Below are positions 9,580-18,699 of a stretch of 64,000 nucleotides of DNA, piece after piece. This stretch comes from Microcoleus sp. FACHB-672. GTDB taxonomy: Bacteria > Cyanobacteriota > Cyanobacteriia > Cyanobacteriales > Oscillatoriaceae. How positions within the stretch are numbered: position 1 is the stretch's first letter; each line of letters starts with the position of its first letter. The notes beneath the pieces were generated by a model. It searched no databases. It was given only the letters and a program-made list of their open reading frames with translations, and was not told where the DNA came from. The translations under genes and the position numbers were made by a program. Where the stretch lies: the NCBI RefSeq assembly GCF_014695725.1, contig NZ_JACJOU010000015.1, forward strand, positions 62,001 to 126,000, read 5' to 3'.

Positions 9580-10019
9580 AGATAGCCTACTCTCCTTGAA
9601 CTGGCTGTGGAAATTATGGCACTCCCAACTAAGCGCTAGGAGTTGCTGGCGGCATGATCAATGAGATTTCCAACCCAACACCCCGGTGGGGCGAACTGCC
9701 AGCGATTCTGCCTTACCGGGCTTTACACGCACCTGTCTCGACTGAGCGGGAGTGGCTGGGAGCTCTACTCATTATTGTGTCAGATTTGTAAAGAAATATT
9801 TCAAATCTATTAAACCCTAAGTCGCATTGCTGCCTCTGGCTGAATCAGCCCAATCTTACATAAAAATAATAACTAACTCGCTCCAGTCCTGAGACGAGGG
9901 CGATCCCTTCTATGTTAGAGGTTTGCTTACTAAGGGAAATGAGCAGATGATGAGCTATTTGGATAGCTTAAAATAATTAGTATCAAATTTAACATTAATT
10001 TTGATACCGCCGATCTCGG
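9580..10019. other. Intergenic region, no gene recognised
   Basis: These 440 bp lie between the glycosyltransferase stop and the DUF502 start, both on the minus strand, so the part near 9580-9780 is likely the leader and promoter of the DUF502-nusB-ftsY unit. It is more GC-rich near 9620-9770, with short self-complementary segments such as ACTCCCAACTAAGCGC / CTAGGAGTTGC. I do not recognise a known RNA family. The part near 9780-10019 is AT-rich and featureless. Confidence 0.5.
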
Positions 10020-10916
10020 TTAAGCTTGTGGCTCAGAGAGCGCTCTGGCCGAATCAGCGTTGGACTCTTCAGCAGATAGGGTTTTTGGGTCAAGTGTAGG
10101 AACCGGCAGATTCTCCATTTCCCACACTTTCAGCAAGATTAGGTATTCGTAAAAAGCTTGCAAGGTGCACCAGGCAAAGCCGGCCCTGCCATCTAGAAAA
10201 CCACCCAGCAGGAAATACATATAGAAAAAGCGCAGCAAGGGTCTGAAGGGTAAGCGCAGGGACAAATCTTTGAGGGCGCGGCGTCTGGCGACTTCCGAGT
10301 GCCCCAGGACTAAATCCCGCAAACTAACGCTGCCTTTCTCTAGCTGGCGCAGGGTTTCAGCGGCTTCGTCGGTGGAATAGCGGTTATGTTTTTCAATCCA
10401 CCGGCTCAAACCTTTACTGCAAGTGTAATGGGGGTAAGTTTCTGTGATAAAGCCAGTGGGTCCCTCGCAGACTTCTCTTTCGGTATGTCCGTAGTCGCTA
10501 AACCAGACTTTGTCTTTACGGAATAGCCGCATTTGGTAGCGTGGATACTGGGTGCTGCGCCGAATCCACCGATCCATGAAGATGACTTGCTCAGCCACGT
10601 AGTAACCGATGTATTCCTCTGTCTTCGTGGCTTCCAGGCATTCTTGAAATAGTGCCGGTGTCATTCGTTCATCGGCTTCAAGAATATAAACCCATTCATA
10701 CTTTGTCGGAACGGATTGCAGCATCCAAGTCCGCTGCTTTCCGTGAGTTTCAAACGGGTGCTGCACCAAGCGCACAGGATAGCGGTGGACAATTTCTACG
10801 GTGCGATCCCGACTAAACGAATCAACCACGATAATATCATCCGACATTAGGGCTGATTCAATGCAAGCCCCAATATCAATTTCTTCGTTGTAGGTGAGGA
10901 TATAAATAGAAAACAT
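10020..10916 (-). CDS. Family 2 glycosyltransferase
   Basis: Choosing the ATG at 10916 gives 298 residues starting MFSIYILTYNEEIDIGACI, the usual beginning of a GT-A fold. The longer frame from 10940 adds eight residues that look non-native. The nucleotide-binding Asp is in DDIIVVDSFSRDRT, and the DxD-like metal site is in YILEADERMTP. The size and the late motifs (RYQMRLFRKDKVWFSDYGH) resemble WaaE/LgtF-type transferases that add sugars to lipid-linked or polysaccharide acceptors. It has no transmembrane region apart from a hydrophobic C-terminal patch (RPLLRFFYMYFLLGGFLDG). It lies 134 bp after the HpsJ-like gene on the same strand, which suggests a link to surface polysaccharide. Donor and acceptor are unknown. 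Confidence 0.82.
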   Translation of the reverse strand: MFSIYILTYNEEIDIGACIESALMSDDIIVVDSFSRDRTVEIVHRYPVRLVQHPFETHGKQRTWMLQSVPTKYEWVYILEADERMTPALFQECLEATKTEEYIGYYVAEQVIFMDRWIRRSTQYPRYQMRLFRKDKVWFSDYGHTEREVCEGPTGFITETYPHYTCSKGLSRWIEKHNRYSTDEAAETLRQLEKGSVSLRDLVLGHSEVARRRALKDLSLRLPFRPLLRFFYMYFLLGGFLDGRAGFAWCTLQAFYEYLILLKVWEMENLPVPTLDPKTLSAEESNADSARALSEPQA

Positions 10917-10960
10917 TTCTGGGAAGCGCGTGAGGAGCAAGGAAGGAATAATTAAACCTT

Positions 10961-11010
10961 AAAAATTAAAAATTAAAAAAGAAAAGTTATGTAATTAATT
11001 TTTAATTTTT
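10961..11010. repeat. AT-only inverted repeat (16-bp perfect arms)
   Basis: The left arm at 10961-10976 (AAAAATTAAAAATTAA) is the exact reverse complement of 10995-11010, with an 18-base loop. The right arm continues with another TTTAATTTT unit. It lies between the HpsJ-like and GT2 genes. It resembles the TTAATTTTTAATTTT repeats scattered between genes in many filamentous cyanobacteria. Its role is unknown. Confidence 0.7.
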
Positions 11011-11074
11011 AATTTTGGGGTTTTAATTGATTCCCTGAGAAAGCGAATGTCTAAACCAGCGATCTGAGGATTTA

Positions 11075-11908
11075 TTAGCGAGGTACGTTTTTGCGTCGGC
11101 CTACTTTGACATAACCCAAGTTTTTTAATCCAGTCCAGCCAATTGCCATATAGCCAAAGGCCAAAAGCAAACTGCTAATGCCGGTTTGCAATCCAGATTT
11201 TAATGAAGTCAATTTCGTTTGTTCTTCAAGTTGCTGTCGGTTGCCTCGAATTCGGCTCAGCTCCCGATTGCTAAGGGTTTCAGCATTAAATTGCTGCTGA
11301 ACAAACTGGTCAATTGCCTGGGGGTCTTGCTTAAATCTCTGAAGTAAATCTGCTTGCTCTTTGGGAACGCGACCGCTTTTAATCGCTTCATCAAGTTTCT
11401 GCGGGTCTTTGACGAGTTCGGCTAACTGGGTTTTGACGAGTGTTTGTTGCTTTTCAATTTCCTTTTGGATCTCGGCGTTACTGACTTGACTGGTTACTTG
11501 GAGTTCAGCTTGGTCTGCACGGGTCGTAATTTGACCGAGTTTTTCATTTCTGTCGAGACGAACATTGTTGAGATGCAGGGGAAATAGTAATAAGAAAAGC
11601 AGCCCCAACAAGCTAGAAAGCACTAAGCTCCAAAACTTTATGTCTAGAAAAGGTTTGCGGTTGGAAGGTGTTCCGCCGCCGGCGTTGCTCTCAATCCCAT
11701 AGCCGGCGAAAATCAGGCCCAGACCTACCATCGGGAGAATTCCCCGCTCGACGATCTGGCTGGTGAAGGCCATCTGCCAAGGTCTGTCTAGGAAGTTGGG
11801 CGGAAACAGCACAATCGCACAGTCAAGCAGATAAGCCACTATTAAGATTGTGCCAACAATCGTGAGCATTCGAGCGGCTATAGAGGAAGGTTGACGGCTA
11901 TCAATCAT
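11075..11908 (-). CDS. HpsJ-like membrane protein
   Basis: This 277-residue protein has three hydrophobic segments in the N-terminal half (about residues 15-37, 50-70 and 90-112) and one near the C-terminus (about 240-262). A long charged helical or coiled-coil region lies between them (about 120-235, rich in Gln, Lys and Glu). The layout and motifs (ARMLTIVGTILIVAYLLD, FWSLVLSSLLGLLFLLLFPLH) match what I know of HpsJ family proteins, which take part in hormogonium polysaccharide production and gliding in filamentous cyanobacteria. The neighbouring GT2 gene on the same strand fits a polysaccharide role. Family assignment is from memory of the pattern and not from an alignment. Confidence 0.6.
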   Translation of the reverse strand: MIDSRQPSSIAARMLTIVGTILIVAYLLDCAIVLFPPNFLDRPWQMAFTSQIVERGILPMVGLGLIFAGYGIESNAGGGTPSNRKPFLDIKFWSLVLSSLLGLLFLLLFPLHLNNVRLDRNEKLGQITTRADQAELQVTSQVSNAEIQKEIEKQQTLVKTQLAELVKDPQKLDEAIKSGRVPKEQADLLQRFKQDPQAIDQFVQQQFNAETLSNRELSRIRGNRQQLEEQTKLTSLKSGLQTGISSLLLAFGYMAIGWTGLKNLGYVKVGRRKNVPR

Positions 11909-12115
11909 AGAATTCTCAGCTTTGTTGCTTGTTGTCTACTTCAAAGTTACCGGATTGCTATAAAAAAATTCCCTATGTCTCATAAAAATGAAACATCTAG
12001 TTGGGAAAACCGGCCAGAAAATGGGGGAGAGGGGGATAGGAAAGAGATTTTCTCTTCTTGATTGCTCCAGAAAAGCTTAGAAAAGTTTGTCAGGCAAAGA
12101 TCGGCGGTGGATTGA

Positions 12116-13444
12116 TCAACTTTTTTGCTGCCGGCGATACCAGCGTGCTAGGCGAGTGGGTGCTACGCCCAGGAAATAGCTCATAATCACCAGTTGGTTA
12201 ATCAATGTCGTTTTCACGACCCCAAGTTTCTGCCACCGGCGTCCCGATGTCAGCACCGGCATCGCTACAATGTTAATCTTTCCCAGGCGTCGCAACCGGC
12301 GCATCATTTCAAAATCTTCCATAATCGCCATTTCTGGAAAGCCGCCGACGCGCTTAAACACTTGTGCCGGCATAAAAATCGCCTGATCGCCGTAGGGCAT
12401 CCCAAACCAGCGTGAACGCCAATTCACGCCGGTTTCAATGAAGCGCAGCCCCCTGTGTTCGCCGTCTATTCGCAATTCAAAGGCACCGGCGATGACGTCT
12501 GAGTTGGAGAGTGTTTCTGTAATTACTTTGTCAAAGCCCTCCGGCAGTTGGGTGTCGCCGTGGAGAAATAGCAGAATGTCGCCGGTGGCGATGGCTGCAC
12601 CGGCATTCATTTGAGCCGCACGACCGACTGGGGGGTAAATTACTTTTACACCCATCGATCTGGCCAAATCGTCTGTGCCATCCTCGCTGCCGCCGTCTGC
12701 GACAATAATTTCTACCTGGGCAGATAATTGAGCGGTTCTCAGGGTTTTCTCAAGGGTGCCGGTTTCATTTAATACCGGCACGATGATGGAAATTTTGGGT
12801 GTTAGCTGCTTGAAGTTGGCAAATCGTTCGTCTAAAAGCGCTAAATCTTCTGGTCTATCTATGTCGGCTCGCTGGGGCAAAAGGCTGTAGGATAACTGCA
12901 ATTGATTGGCAATTGTCAAGGTTTGTTGCAAAACGCTGCTGGTGCCCCAAGTGATACCGGCAAACAAATCTGGGATAAACCTGCTCAGCCCGATTAAATA
13001 ATAGCCTCCATCTTCTGCAGGGCCAAGAACTAAGTCGTGCCGGTGTAGTTCGTCAAAAGCAGTAGCAAGTAGGGGCGGATCGATGCTGGGGCAATCTGTG
13101 CCGATGATCACGACTCGCTGGCTGCCGGTGGTAAATGCTTCTTGAAATGCTCTTGCCATGCGTTCACCGAGATCGCCTTCTCCTTGTGTTTGGTAGATAA
13201 TTTCTGTGCCTAACCACGTTTGCATTTGGGCTGGGGTGCTGCCGGTAAACCGGATTTCTGTGGTGAGTGAGCGGTTATTTGCGAGTTGTTTGACTTGCGC
13301 TAAGGTGTGTTCGGCAAGGTGCCGGTGTAGTTCGGCTGCTCTTTCTGATCCGAGGGCAGGGATGAGTCGGGTTTTGGTTTTTCCGGGTTCTGGATACCGG
13401 GTAAAGATGATTTGGTGTTCGCTACTGTTTTGTGTTGAGTTCAC
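12116..13444 (-). CDS. Fused TIGR04282/TIGR04283 glycosyltransferase (DUF2064 plus GT2)
   Basis: This 442-residue protein joins two domains that are usually separate genes. Residues about 10-205 form a DUF2064/TIGR04282 nucleotidyl- or glycosyltransferase-like domain: TRYPEPGKTKTRLIPALG, VVIIGTDCPSI, LGPAEDGGYYLIGL. Residues about 218-440 form the TIGR04283 GT2 domain: ISIIVPVLNETGTLEKTL, IIVADGGSEDGT, LFLHGDTQLP, MPYGDQAIFM, MEDFEMMRRLRRLG. Both families carry the database label of rSAM/selenodomain-associated or arsenosugar-biosynthesis transferases, but no radical SAM arsenosugar gene is next to this one. The fusion means the two activities act in one pathway. The actual sugar chemistry is not established from sequence. 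Confidence 0.85.
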   Translation of the reverse strand: MNSTQNSSEHQIIFTRYPEPGKTKTRLIPALGSERAAELHRHLAEHTLAQVKQLANNRSLTTEIRFTGSTPAQMQTWLGTEIIYQTQGEGDLGERMARAFQEAFTTGSQRVVIIGTDCPSIDPPLLATAFDELHRHDLVLGPAEDGGYYLIGLSRFIPDLFAGITWGTSSVLQQTLTIANQLQLSYSLLPQRADIDRPEDLALLDERFANFKQLTPKISIIVPVLNETGTLEKTLRTAQLSAQVEIIVADGGSEDGTDDLARSMGVKVIYPPVGRAAQMNAGAAIATGDILLFLHGDTQLPEGFDKVITETLSNSDVIAGAFELRIDGEHRGLRFIETGVNWRSRWFGMPYGDQAIFMPAQVFKRVGGFPEMAIMEDFEMMRRLRRLGKINIVAMPVLTSGRRWQKLGVVKTTLINQLVIMSYFLGVAPTRLARWYRRQQKS

Positions 13445-13899
13445 GGTTCGTTCTTGACATGATTGTTTGGGGATTTTAGGGAATTTTTTGGGTTTACTTT
13501 ATTAGGTTCCTGGAAAATTTAGATTTTTTTAACCGCAGATGATAGCGCAGCGTGTCGGCAGGCATATACAGATGCTGTCTCTTCTTCTACTTTTAATACT
13601 TAGTCATTGGGTTGTTTTTTTTAATTGTGATTGAGTTTTTTCATTTATTTGATTAAAAATGATGTATTTTTTAAGGCTTTTATGCTATTATCTATAATAG
13701 AAATCTGTGCCAAAATTTCACAAGCGTCACTATTTTAGTATGTAAATAATACGATGTCAACGTCTACTTTTATTAAATAAAAGGTAATTTTTTTTGTATC
13801 AGCATACCTAGAGCATCGGCATGGCAGATAATTAACTAACTCTATTTTGATTTTTACCCTTGACGTCTGATTTAGAGTCGGCAAAAATTATAAAATCTC
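13445..13899. other. AT-rich divergent intergenic region with an ACCGCAGAT-type repeat copy
   Basis: This 455-bp gap lies between divergently transcribed genes. At 13531-13577 there is a copy of an interspersed repeat beginning AACCGCAGATGATAGCGCAG; relatives occur at 30086-30130 and, in reverse orientation, at 40349-40396. The rest is very AT-rich with no supported reading frame, and it should contain the promoters of the GH2 gene and of the fused transferase gene. Confidence 0.55.
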
Positions 13900-16680
13900 A
13901 TGAAAATAGCGACGATTGCCTCTATTATTTATCCATTGCTCCTGATGGCAAGTACACGGCCAGTAAATGAACCGAATCACCGGCAAACGGCAAAAACATT
14001 TGAGATTCAGCAGCGTTTTGTCCCAGCAGTACGGGAGCTATTTACCCAAATGTTACAGGAAAATCAAATAATTAGTAATCTTGCCGGCCCGCGTAGTCGT
14101 GTCAGTCTTAATAATAGCTGGAAATTTCTGCGAGAGGAGGTGAAGGGCGCTGAACTTCCCCGTTATAATGACACTCGTTGGTCAGTTGTGAATTTGCCTC
14201 ATACCTGGAATGCTGAAGATGCGTTTGATGAGGTTCCCGGTTACTATCGGGGTGCCGGCTGGTATCGCAAAACTTTGGAAATTGACAGTAAATTAAAAGG
14301 AAAAAATCTTTTCCTTTATTTTGAAGCTGTTAATCAATTTGCTGATGTCTTTGTGAATGGAAAACTGGCTTGCCATCATGAAGGCGGTTATTCAGCCTTT
14401 GCTTGTGACATCACCGATTTGGTAAACTTTGGTGCGGGTGCCGGCGGCAATACCATTGCCATTAAAGCAGATAACAGTTTCAACGAAAATATTGCCCCAC
14501 TTTCAGCAGATTTTACATTTTATGGCGGCATCTATCGAGATGTGTGGCTGATCGCAACTGATCCGGTGCATATCAATGTTTTAGACTTTGCTTCGCCGGG
14601 AATTTATATAGATACACCTACGGTTTCTGAGGAACGTGCAACGGTACGAATTCGGGGAACGGTTGTTAATAGTACCTTAGAAAACAAACAGGTGCAGGTC
14701 AAAAATACGATAACAGATGCCAAAGGTGCAACAGTTGCTTCTTTGGAGTCTTCTGTTAACGTGCCGGCAAATGGCAAAACATCGTTTGAACAGCTTAGCG
14801 AATCGATTAATAATCCGCAACTTTGGTCAACAGATAATCCCTATCTTTACACAGTCGCTACGAATATCTATGACGGTGATAGCCTGGTAGACATCGTTGA
14901 AAATCCTCTTGGCTTCCGCTGGTTTTCCTTTGACGCAGAAAAGGGATTTTTTCTCAACGGCAAACCCTTAAAATTGCAAGGAACCAACCGGCATCAAGAT
15001 TACAAAGGCATGGGAAATGCCGTCAGTAATGAAATTCACCGCAGCGATCTCCAAATGATCAAAGATATGGGGGCAAATTTCCTGCGGTTAGCTCATTATC
15101 CCCAAGATCCCGTAGTCTTGCAAGTCGCAGATCAGCTTGGTTTAATTATATGGGAAGAAATTCCCCTTGTTAACTATATTACTCCCTCTAAAGCATTTAC
15201 CGAAACAAGCAAAGTCATGCTGACTGAAATGATTCGTCAGCATTATAATCATCCTTCGGTGCTGATGTGGGGTTATATGAATGAAATTTTCCTAAAAGGG
15301 CCAGAAAAAACGCCAGAATACCTGCAAAAAACACTAGAATTAGCTCAAACTTTAGAAAAATTGCTACGGCAAGAAGATGCGACAAGAACGAGTGTGATGG
15401 CAATGCACCGCATCCCACTTTATAATGAAGCGGGTGTTGCAGATGTGCCGCAAGTGGTTGGTTGGAATATCTATGCTGGCTGGTATAGTGGCGTATTTAC
15501 AGACTTTGGAAAGTTTCTAGATGATCAGCATGAAAAATTTCCCAACCGGCCTATAATTGTGAGTGAGTACGGTGCCGATAGTGACTCAAGATTGCATTCA
15601 TTAAATCCCCAGCGCAAAGATTTTACAGCAGAATACCAACGAAGGCTACACGAAAGTTATTTAGAGCAAATAGAAGCGCGATCTTTCGTCGCCGGCAGCT
15701 CTCTATGGAATCAATTTGATTTCGGTGTTGAAGCTCGCGGTGGTTCTATTCCTCATCTTAACCAAAAAGGCATCCAAACCTTTGATCGGCAGCCTAAAGA
15801 TATCTACTTTTTTTATAAAGCAAAATTCTCTAAGGAACCAGTCATTTATATCGCAACTCGTGAATGGTTGCAACGTTCAGGAAGCGCACAAACACCCGAA
15901 AAAACAAACACGCAAGAATCTCCTAATTCCCAAATGCCGGCAAAAAGTTCACTTTCTACAGTCCAGCCGATGGAAGTTTACTCAAACTACCCAAAAGTCG
16001 AACTATTTGTCAACAATCAATCTTTAGGAATTAAGAAAATAGACGATAGTCGGCAGGCAACTTGGGATGTGCCTTTCCGTAATGGCATCAATATTATTAA
16101 GGCGTGTGGATTGAAAAATCATTCTTTTTCTAAAGAAGTAAATTGCGACCGCGTTGAGATAAACTTCACTAAGCAACCCTTAAATCTTGCTGATGCATCG
16201 CTTCCATTTAAAGAACTAGCCGTGAATGCCGGCTCAGATGCTCAATTTATTGATGACAATGGCATAATTTGGGAGCCAGATCAAGAATATCAACCAGGAA
16301 GTTGGGGATATATTGCCGGTGAGAAAACACCGCCGGCAGAAGTAGAAAATATTCGAGGAACAACCGCAGATCCGCTTTATCAAATGATGCGAACCGGCAC
16401 TCATCGTTATCGATTCGATGTGCCAGATGGAGAATATGAAATTGAATTACTTTTTACAGAACGGTTGTTAAAAGAACCGAATCAGCGCGTATTTAATGTT
16501 AAAATAAATGATCAGTCGGTTATAGATAATTTAGACTTAGTCAAACAATACGGGATGTTTCAGGCAGTTAATCAAGCATTTCAAATAAAAGCTGCTGAGG
16601 GAAAAGGAATTGAAGTGCAATTAATATCAGAGATAGGTGAGCCAGTTGTGAGTGGAATTCGGGTTCTTCGGCTGCGTTAA
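13900..16680 (+). CDS. Glycoside hydrolase family 2 protein with C-terminal malectin-like domain
   Basis: This is a 926-residue beta-glycosidase of the beta-galactosidase/beta-glucuronidase type. After a short hydrophobic N-terminus (MKIATIASIIYPLLLMAST, possible export signal), residues about 65-215 are the sugar-binding jelly roll (LNNSWKFLREE, VVNLPHTWNAED, GYYRGAGWYRKT). An immunoglobulin-like domain (about 230-340) and a TIM barrel (about 345-650) follow. The acid/base Glu462 is in MWGYMNEIFL and the nucleophile Glu556 is in IIVSEYGADS. A DUF4982-like segment comes next (about 690-760). A malectin-like carbohydrate-binding domain (about 765-926, NAGSDAQFIDDNG to IRVLRLR) ends the protein. 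Substrate is not predictable; a role in degrading or recycling polysaccharide is likely. No carbohydrate operon surrounds it. Confidence 0.88.
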   Translation: MKIATIASIIYPLLLMASTRPVNEPNHRQTAKTFEIQQRFVPAVRELFTQMLQENQIISNLAGPRSRVSLNNSWKFLREEVKGAELPRYNDTRWSVVNLPHTWNAEDAFDEVPGYYRGAGWYRKTLEIDSKLKGKNLFLYFEAVNQFADVFVNGKLACHHEGGYSAFACDITDLVNFGAGAGGNTIAIKADNSFNENIAPLSADFTFYGGIYRDVWLIATDPVHINVLDFASPGIYIDTPTVSEERATVRIRGTVVNSTLENKQVQVKNTITDAKGATVASLESSVNVPANGKTSFEQLSESINNPQLWSTDNPYLYTVATNIYDGDSLVDIVENPLGFRWFSFDAEKGFFLNGKPLKLQGTNRHQDYKGMGNAVSNEIHRSDLQMIKDMGANFLRLAHYPQDPVVLQVADQLGLIIWEEIPLVNYITPSKAFTETSKVMLTEMIRQHYNHPSVLMWGYMNEIFLKGPEKTPEYLQKTLELAQTLEKLLRQEDATRTSVMAMHRIPLYNEAGVADVPQVVGWNIYAGWYSGVFTDFGKFLDDQHEKFPNRPIIVSEYGADSDSRLHSLNPQRKDFTAEYQRRLHESYLEQIEARSFVAGSSLWNQFDFGVEARGGSIPHLNQKGIQTFDRQPKDIYFFYKAKFSKEPVIYIATREWLQRSGSAQTPEKTNTQESPNSQMPAKSSLSTVQPMEVYSNYPKVELFVNNQSLGIKKIDDSRQATWDVPFRNGINIIKACGLKNHSFSKEVNCDRVEINFTKQPLNLADASLPFKELAVNAGSDAQFIDDNGIIWEPDQEYQPGSWGYIAGEKTPPAEVENIRGTTADPLYQMMRTGTHRYRFDVPDGEYEIELLFTERLLKEPNQRVFNVKINDQSVIDNLDLVKQYGMFQAVNQAFQIKAAEGKGIEVQLISEIGEPVVSGIRVLRLR

Positions 16681-16829
16681 TCAATCATTAATTTTCGATG
16701 TTTATTTTGATTAAGTTATGGGAAAAGTTCACACTGGAATCGGTTGAAAAATTGCAAAGTTTTCGATTAGCTGGCACCCAGGTAGTGAGAGGAAAATGGA
16801 GAGAAATCCCCATTCCCTCTGCTCCCGTT

Positions 16830-17960
16830 CTATATCAAAATGCCAGTTGGATGAAGATGATAAACAACAACCGGTTCATCAATTCCTTTCAACTGTAGCT
16901 GAGACGGTTGCCCAAGGTAATCTTTAACCAGCGCGGCGGCATTCGGATCTTCTAAAAAGGTGCCGGTGACGGCGATATCATTGCCGTGGCTAGTAGCTTG
17001 CACACGCGCTGCAGTGTTGACAGTGGTACCAAAATAGTCAGGACGACCATTAAGATTAACACTAATACACGGGCCGACTTCTATGCCAATTTTGAGAATT
17101 AACTCGTCTTCTGGTGGCAGTTGTAACTGCTGGTTTAACTGGGCGAGTTGCTGATGCATAATGATCCCAGCCTGTAAAGCGTCTGTCGGCTCCGTAAAGG
17201 CTGCCATAATAGCATCACCAATGGTCTTAACCACCACTCCATTACACTCATCTACCACGGTAAATAAGTGATCAAAATGGTGCCGTACCAAACTGTAAGC
17301 CCCTGTATCTCCGCGTCGGGAATAAAGTGCAGTAGAGCCGGCAAGATCGGTAAATAAAATCGCCACCCGCCGCACAATTAAACTCTCATTCGGTGGAATT
17401 GTTTCGCGGGGAAATAGGTTGCGAAAAGTTTGTAAAGTTAACAGTCGGTGGCCAGAAACTACACCATACTGAGCATCAATTTTTTCTCTAAACTCTGAAT
17501 CATCTGCCGATAAATCGAGTTGACGCAGGCGATCATCTATGCTGAAAGTCACTCGCACAGCTCGATCTGCATCCGTCAGCGCCGATTGACGACAGCCAGG
17601 ACAAGTGTAATGAGTGTGTAATTCACTCAACCCTTTAATATTGAAATCAACGCCTCCACAGCGATCGCATCGAATATCCCAATTCAGCGCAACAATGCCT
17701 TCCTTAAGCGCAAATACTAAAAGTCGTAGTGTTTGTTGCTCGCTCAACTGCAACCGATCAGCAATCCGGCGAGGATTAGCGTGATACAATTCTCGGCTGT
17801 CCTTCGCCTGTAAAAAAGTTTTTAGCCGGCCTAACACCTCTGGAGTGATGCCATAAGCCGCTAAGGCATCAGCGGCTTGTGAGAGATTCCGAACCGACTG
17901 CCTGCCCCAATTACCCAGCTTTGCAAACGAATGCCGGCGTTGTTGAAAAAAGTTCAGCAT
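16830..17960 (-). CDS. Class III adenylate/guanylate cyclase with N-terminal zinc-ribbon-like region
   Basis: This is a 376-residue protein that would make cAMP or cGMP. Residues about 25-95 form a helical region with HTH-like character. A four-cysteine zinc-ribbon-like module follows (CDRCGG near 100 and CPGC near 120). The C-terminal cyclase homology domain (about 190-370) has the first metal Asp in ILFTDLAGST, the second in TIGDAIMAAF, a G-rich GIEVGPCISVNLNGRPDYFG loop, and the transition-state Asn/Arg in NTAARVQA. There is no membrane segment, so it is predicted to be cytoplasmic. The zinc-ribbon/cyclase pairing is uncommon but known in cyanobacteria. It lies alone, convergent with the GH2 gene. 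Confidence 0.85.
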   Translation of the reverse strand: MLNFFQQRRHSFAKLGNWGRQSVRNLSQAADALAAYGITPEVLGRLKTFLQAKDSRELYHANPRRIADRLQLSEQQTLRLLVFALKEGIVALNWDIRCDRCGGVDFNIKGLSELHTHYTCPGCRQSALTDADRAVRVTFSIDDRLRQLDLSADDSEFREKIDAQYGVVSGHRLLTLQTFRNLFPRETIPPNESLIVRRVAILFTDLAGSTALYSRRGDTGAYSLVRHHFDHLFTVVDECNGVVVKTIGDAIMAAFTEPTDALQAGIIMHQQLAQLNQQLQLPPEDELILKIGIEVGPCISVNLNGRPDYFGTTVNTAARVQATSHGNDIAVTGTFLEDPNAAALVKDYLGQPSQLQLKGIDEPVVVYHLHPTGILI

Positions 17961-18283
17961 GGTCAGGTCTATCTCCTACCTTGCATTTTGCAGGTTCTAT
18001 CTGGGACTCGACTTTTTTGGTCAAATGCAACCCGCTTTAGCACACTTTAACAAATCCCACGAGGAGAAGTCGGCTTTAATTCGGTTACTTGTTCTCAGTG
18101 CCGGCAATTCATTAAACTTCTGAAAAGCATTAATAAAGTGTTTCCTTTCCACATTTCTTTCATACAGTTTAATTTTTTAATAGCTCTCAAAACTTAAAAA
18201 ATTATTAACCTGTCTAAAAAAATATTTATAGCAATCTCACCGATGTTCAATCACAGCTTTCAAATTCTAATCACTCATTCACA

Positions 18284-18507
18284 ATCGCCCTTCAGACTAT
18301 TGACACCTAGCAATCACCCCTTCCAAAAGGATTTCGGAGAACGCAACTGTCCCTCAAGCCTTTCTAACTTCCCGCAGTATTTCATCCAAATAAGAATAGT
18401 ATCGCCCTCCAGACTATTGACACTCAGCAGATCAGCTCTTTTGGAGGGGGTTTGGGGGGCTTCCCCCCAAGGTCTTTCTGACTTTCCCTAATATTTCATC
18501 CAACTAA
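18284..18507. repeat. Two diverged direct copies of an about 110-bp element
   Basis: Copy 1 spans about 18284-18394 and copy 2 about 18401-18507 (period 117). Both begin ATCGCCCTYCAGACTATTGA and both end with a TTTCTRACTTYCC block followed by TATTTCATCCAA. Copy 2 holds a G/C hairpin (TTGGGGGGCTTCCCCCCAA) that copy 1 lacks. No convincing protein is encoded. It sits in the gap between the cyclase gene start and the psaI terminator, and may be a degenerate MITE-like or REP-like element. Confidence 0.7.
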
Positions 18508-18523
18508 AAACCGCTACAAATAT

Positions 18524-18559
18524 AAAAAAATCCCCCAAACTAAAGCGGGGGATTTTTTT
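18524..18559 (-). terminator. Strong Rho-independent terminator downstream of psaL-psaI
   Basis: A 13-bp perfect stem (AAAAAAATCCCCC at 18524-18536 with GGGGGATTTTTTT at 18547-18559) encloses a 10-base loop. It is symmetric, with an A-tract and T-tract on both sides, so it can terminate in either direction. On the minus strand it is about 140 bp after the psaI stop and so ends the psaL-psaI transcript. Confidence 0.9.
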
Positions 18560-18699
18560 GGAACTCAAGACAAAGATTGCAAGAAAATCAAGCGATTCAC
18601 TTAAACTCCCACAAGCATCTGGTTCCTTCCGAGGAGACTGATTGCCCTTTTGATGTGAGTGACAGCCTGCTGAGAATAGCTCTAAAATCAAGCCAACAA

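Noticed and set aside
18243-18491. 82-codon plus-strand frame across the direct repeat
   Set aside because: It spans two diverged non-coding copies with no ribosome site or family pattern.
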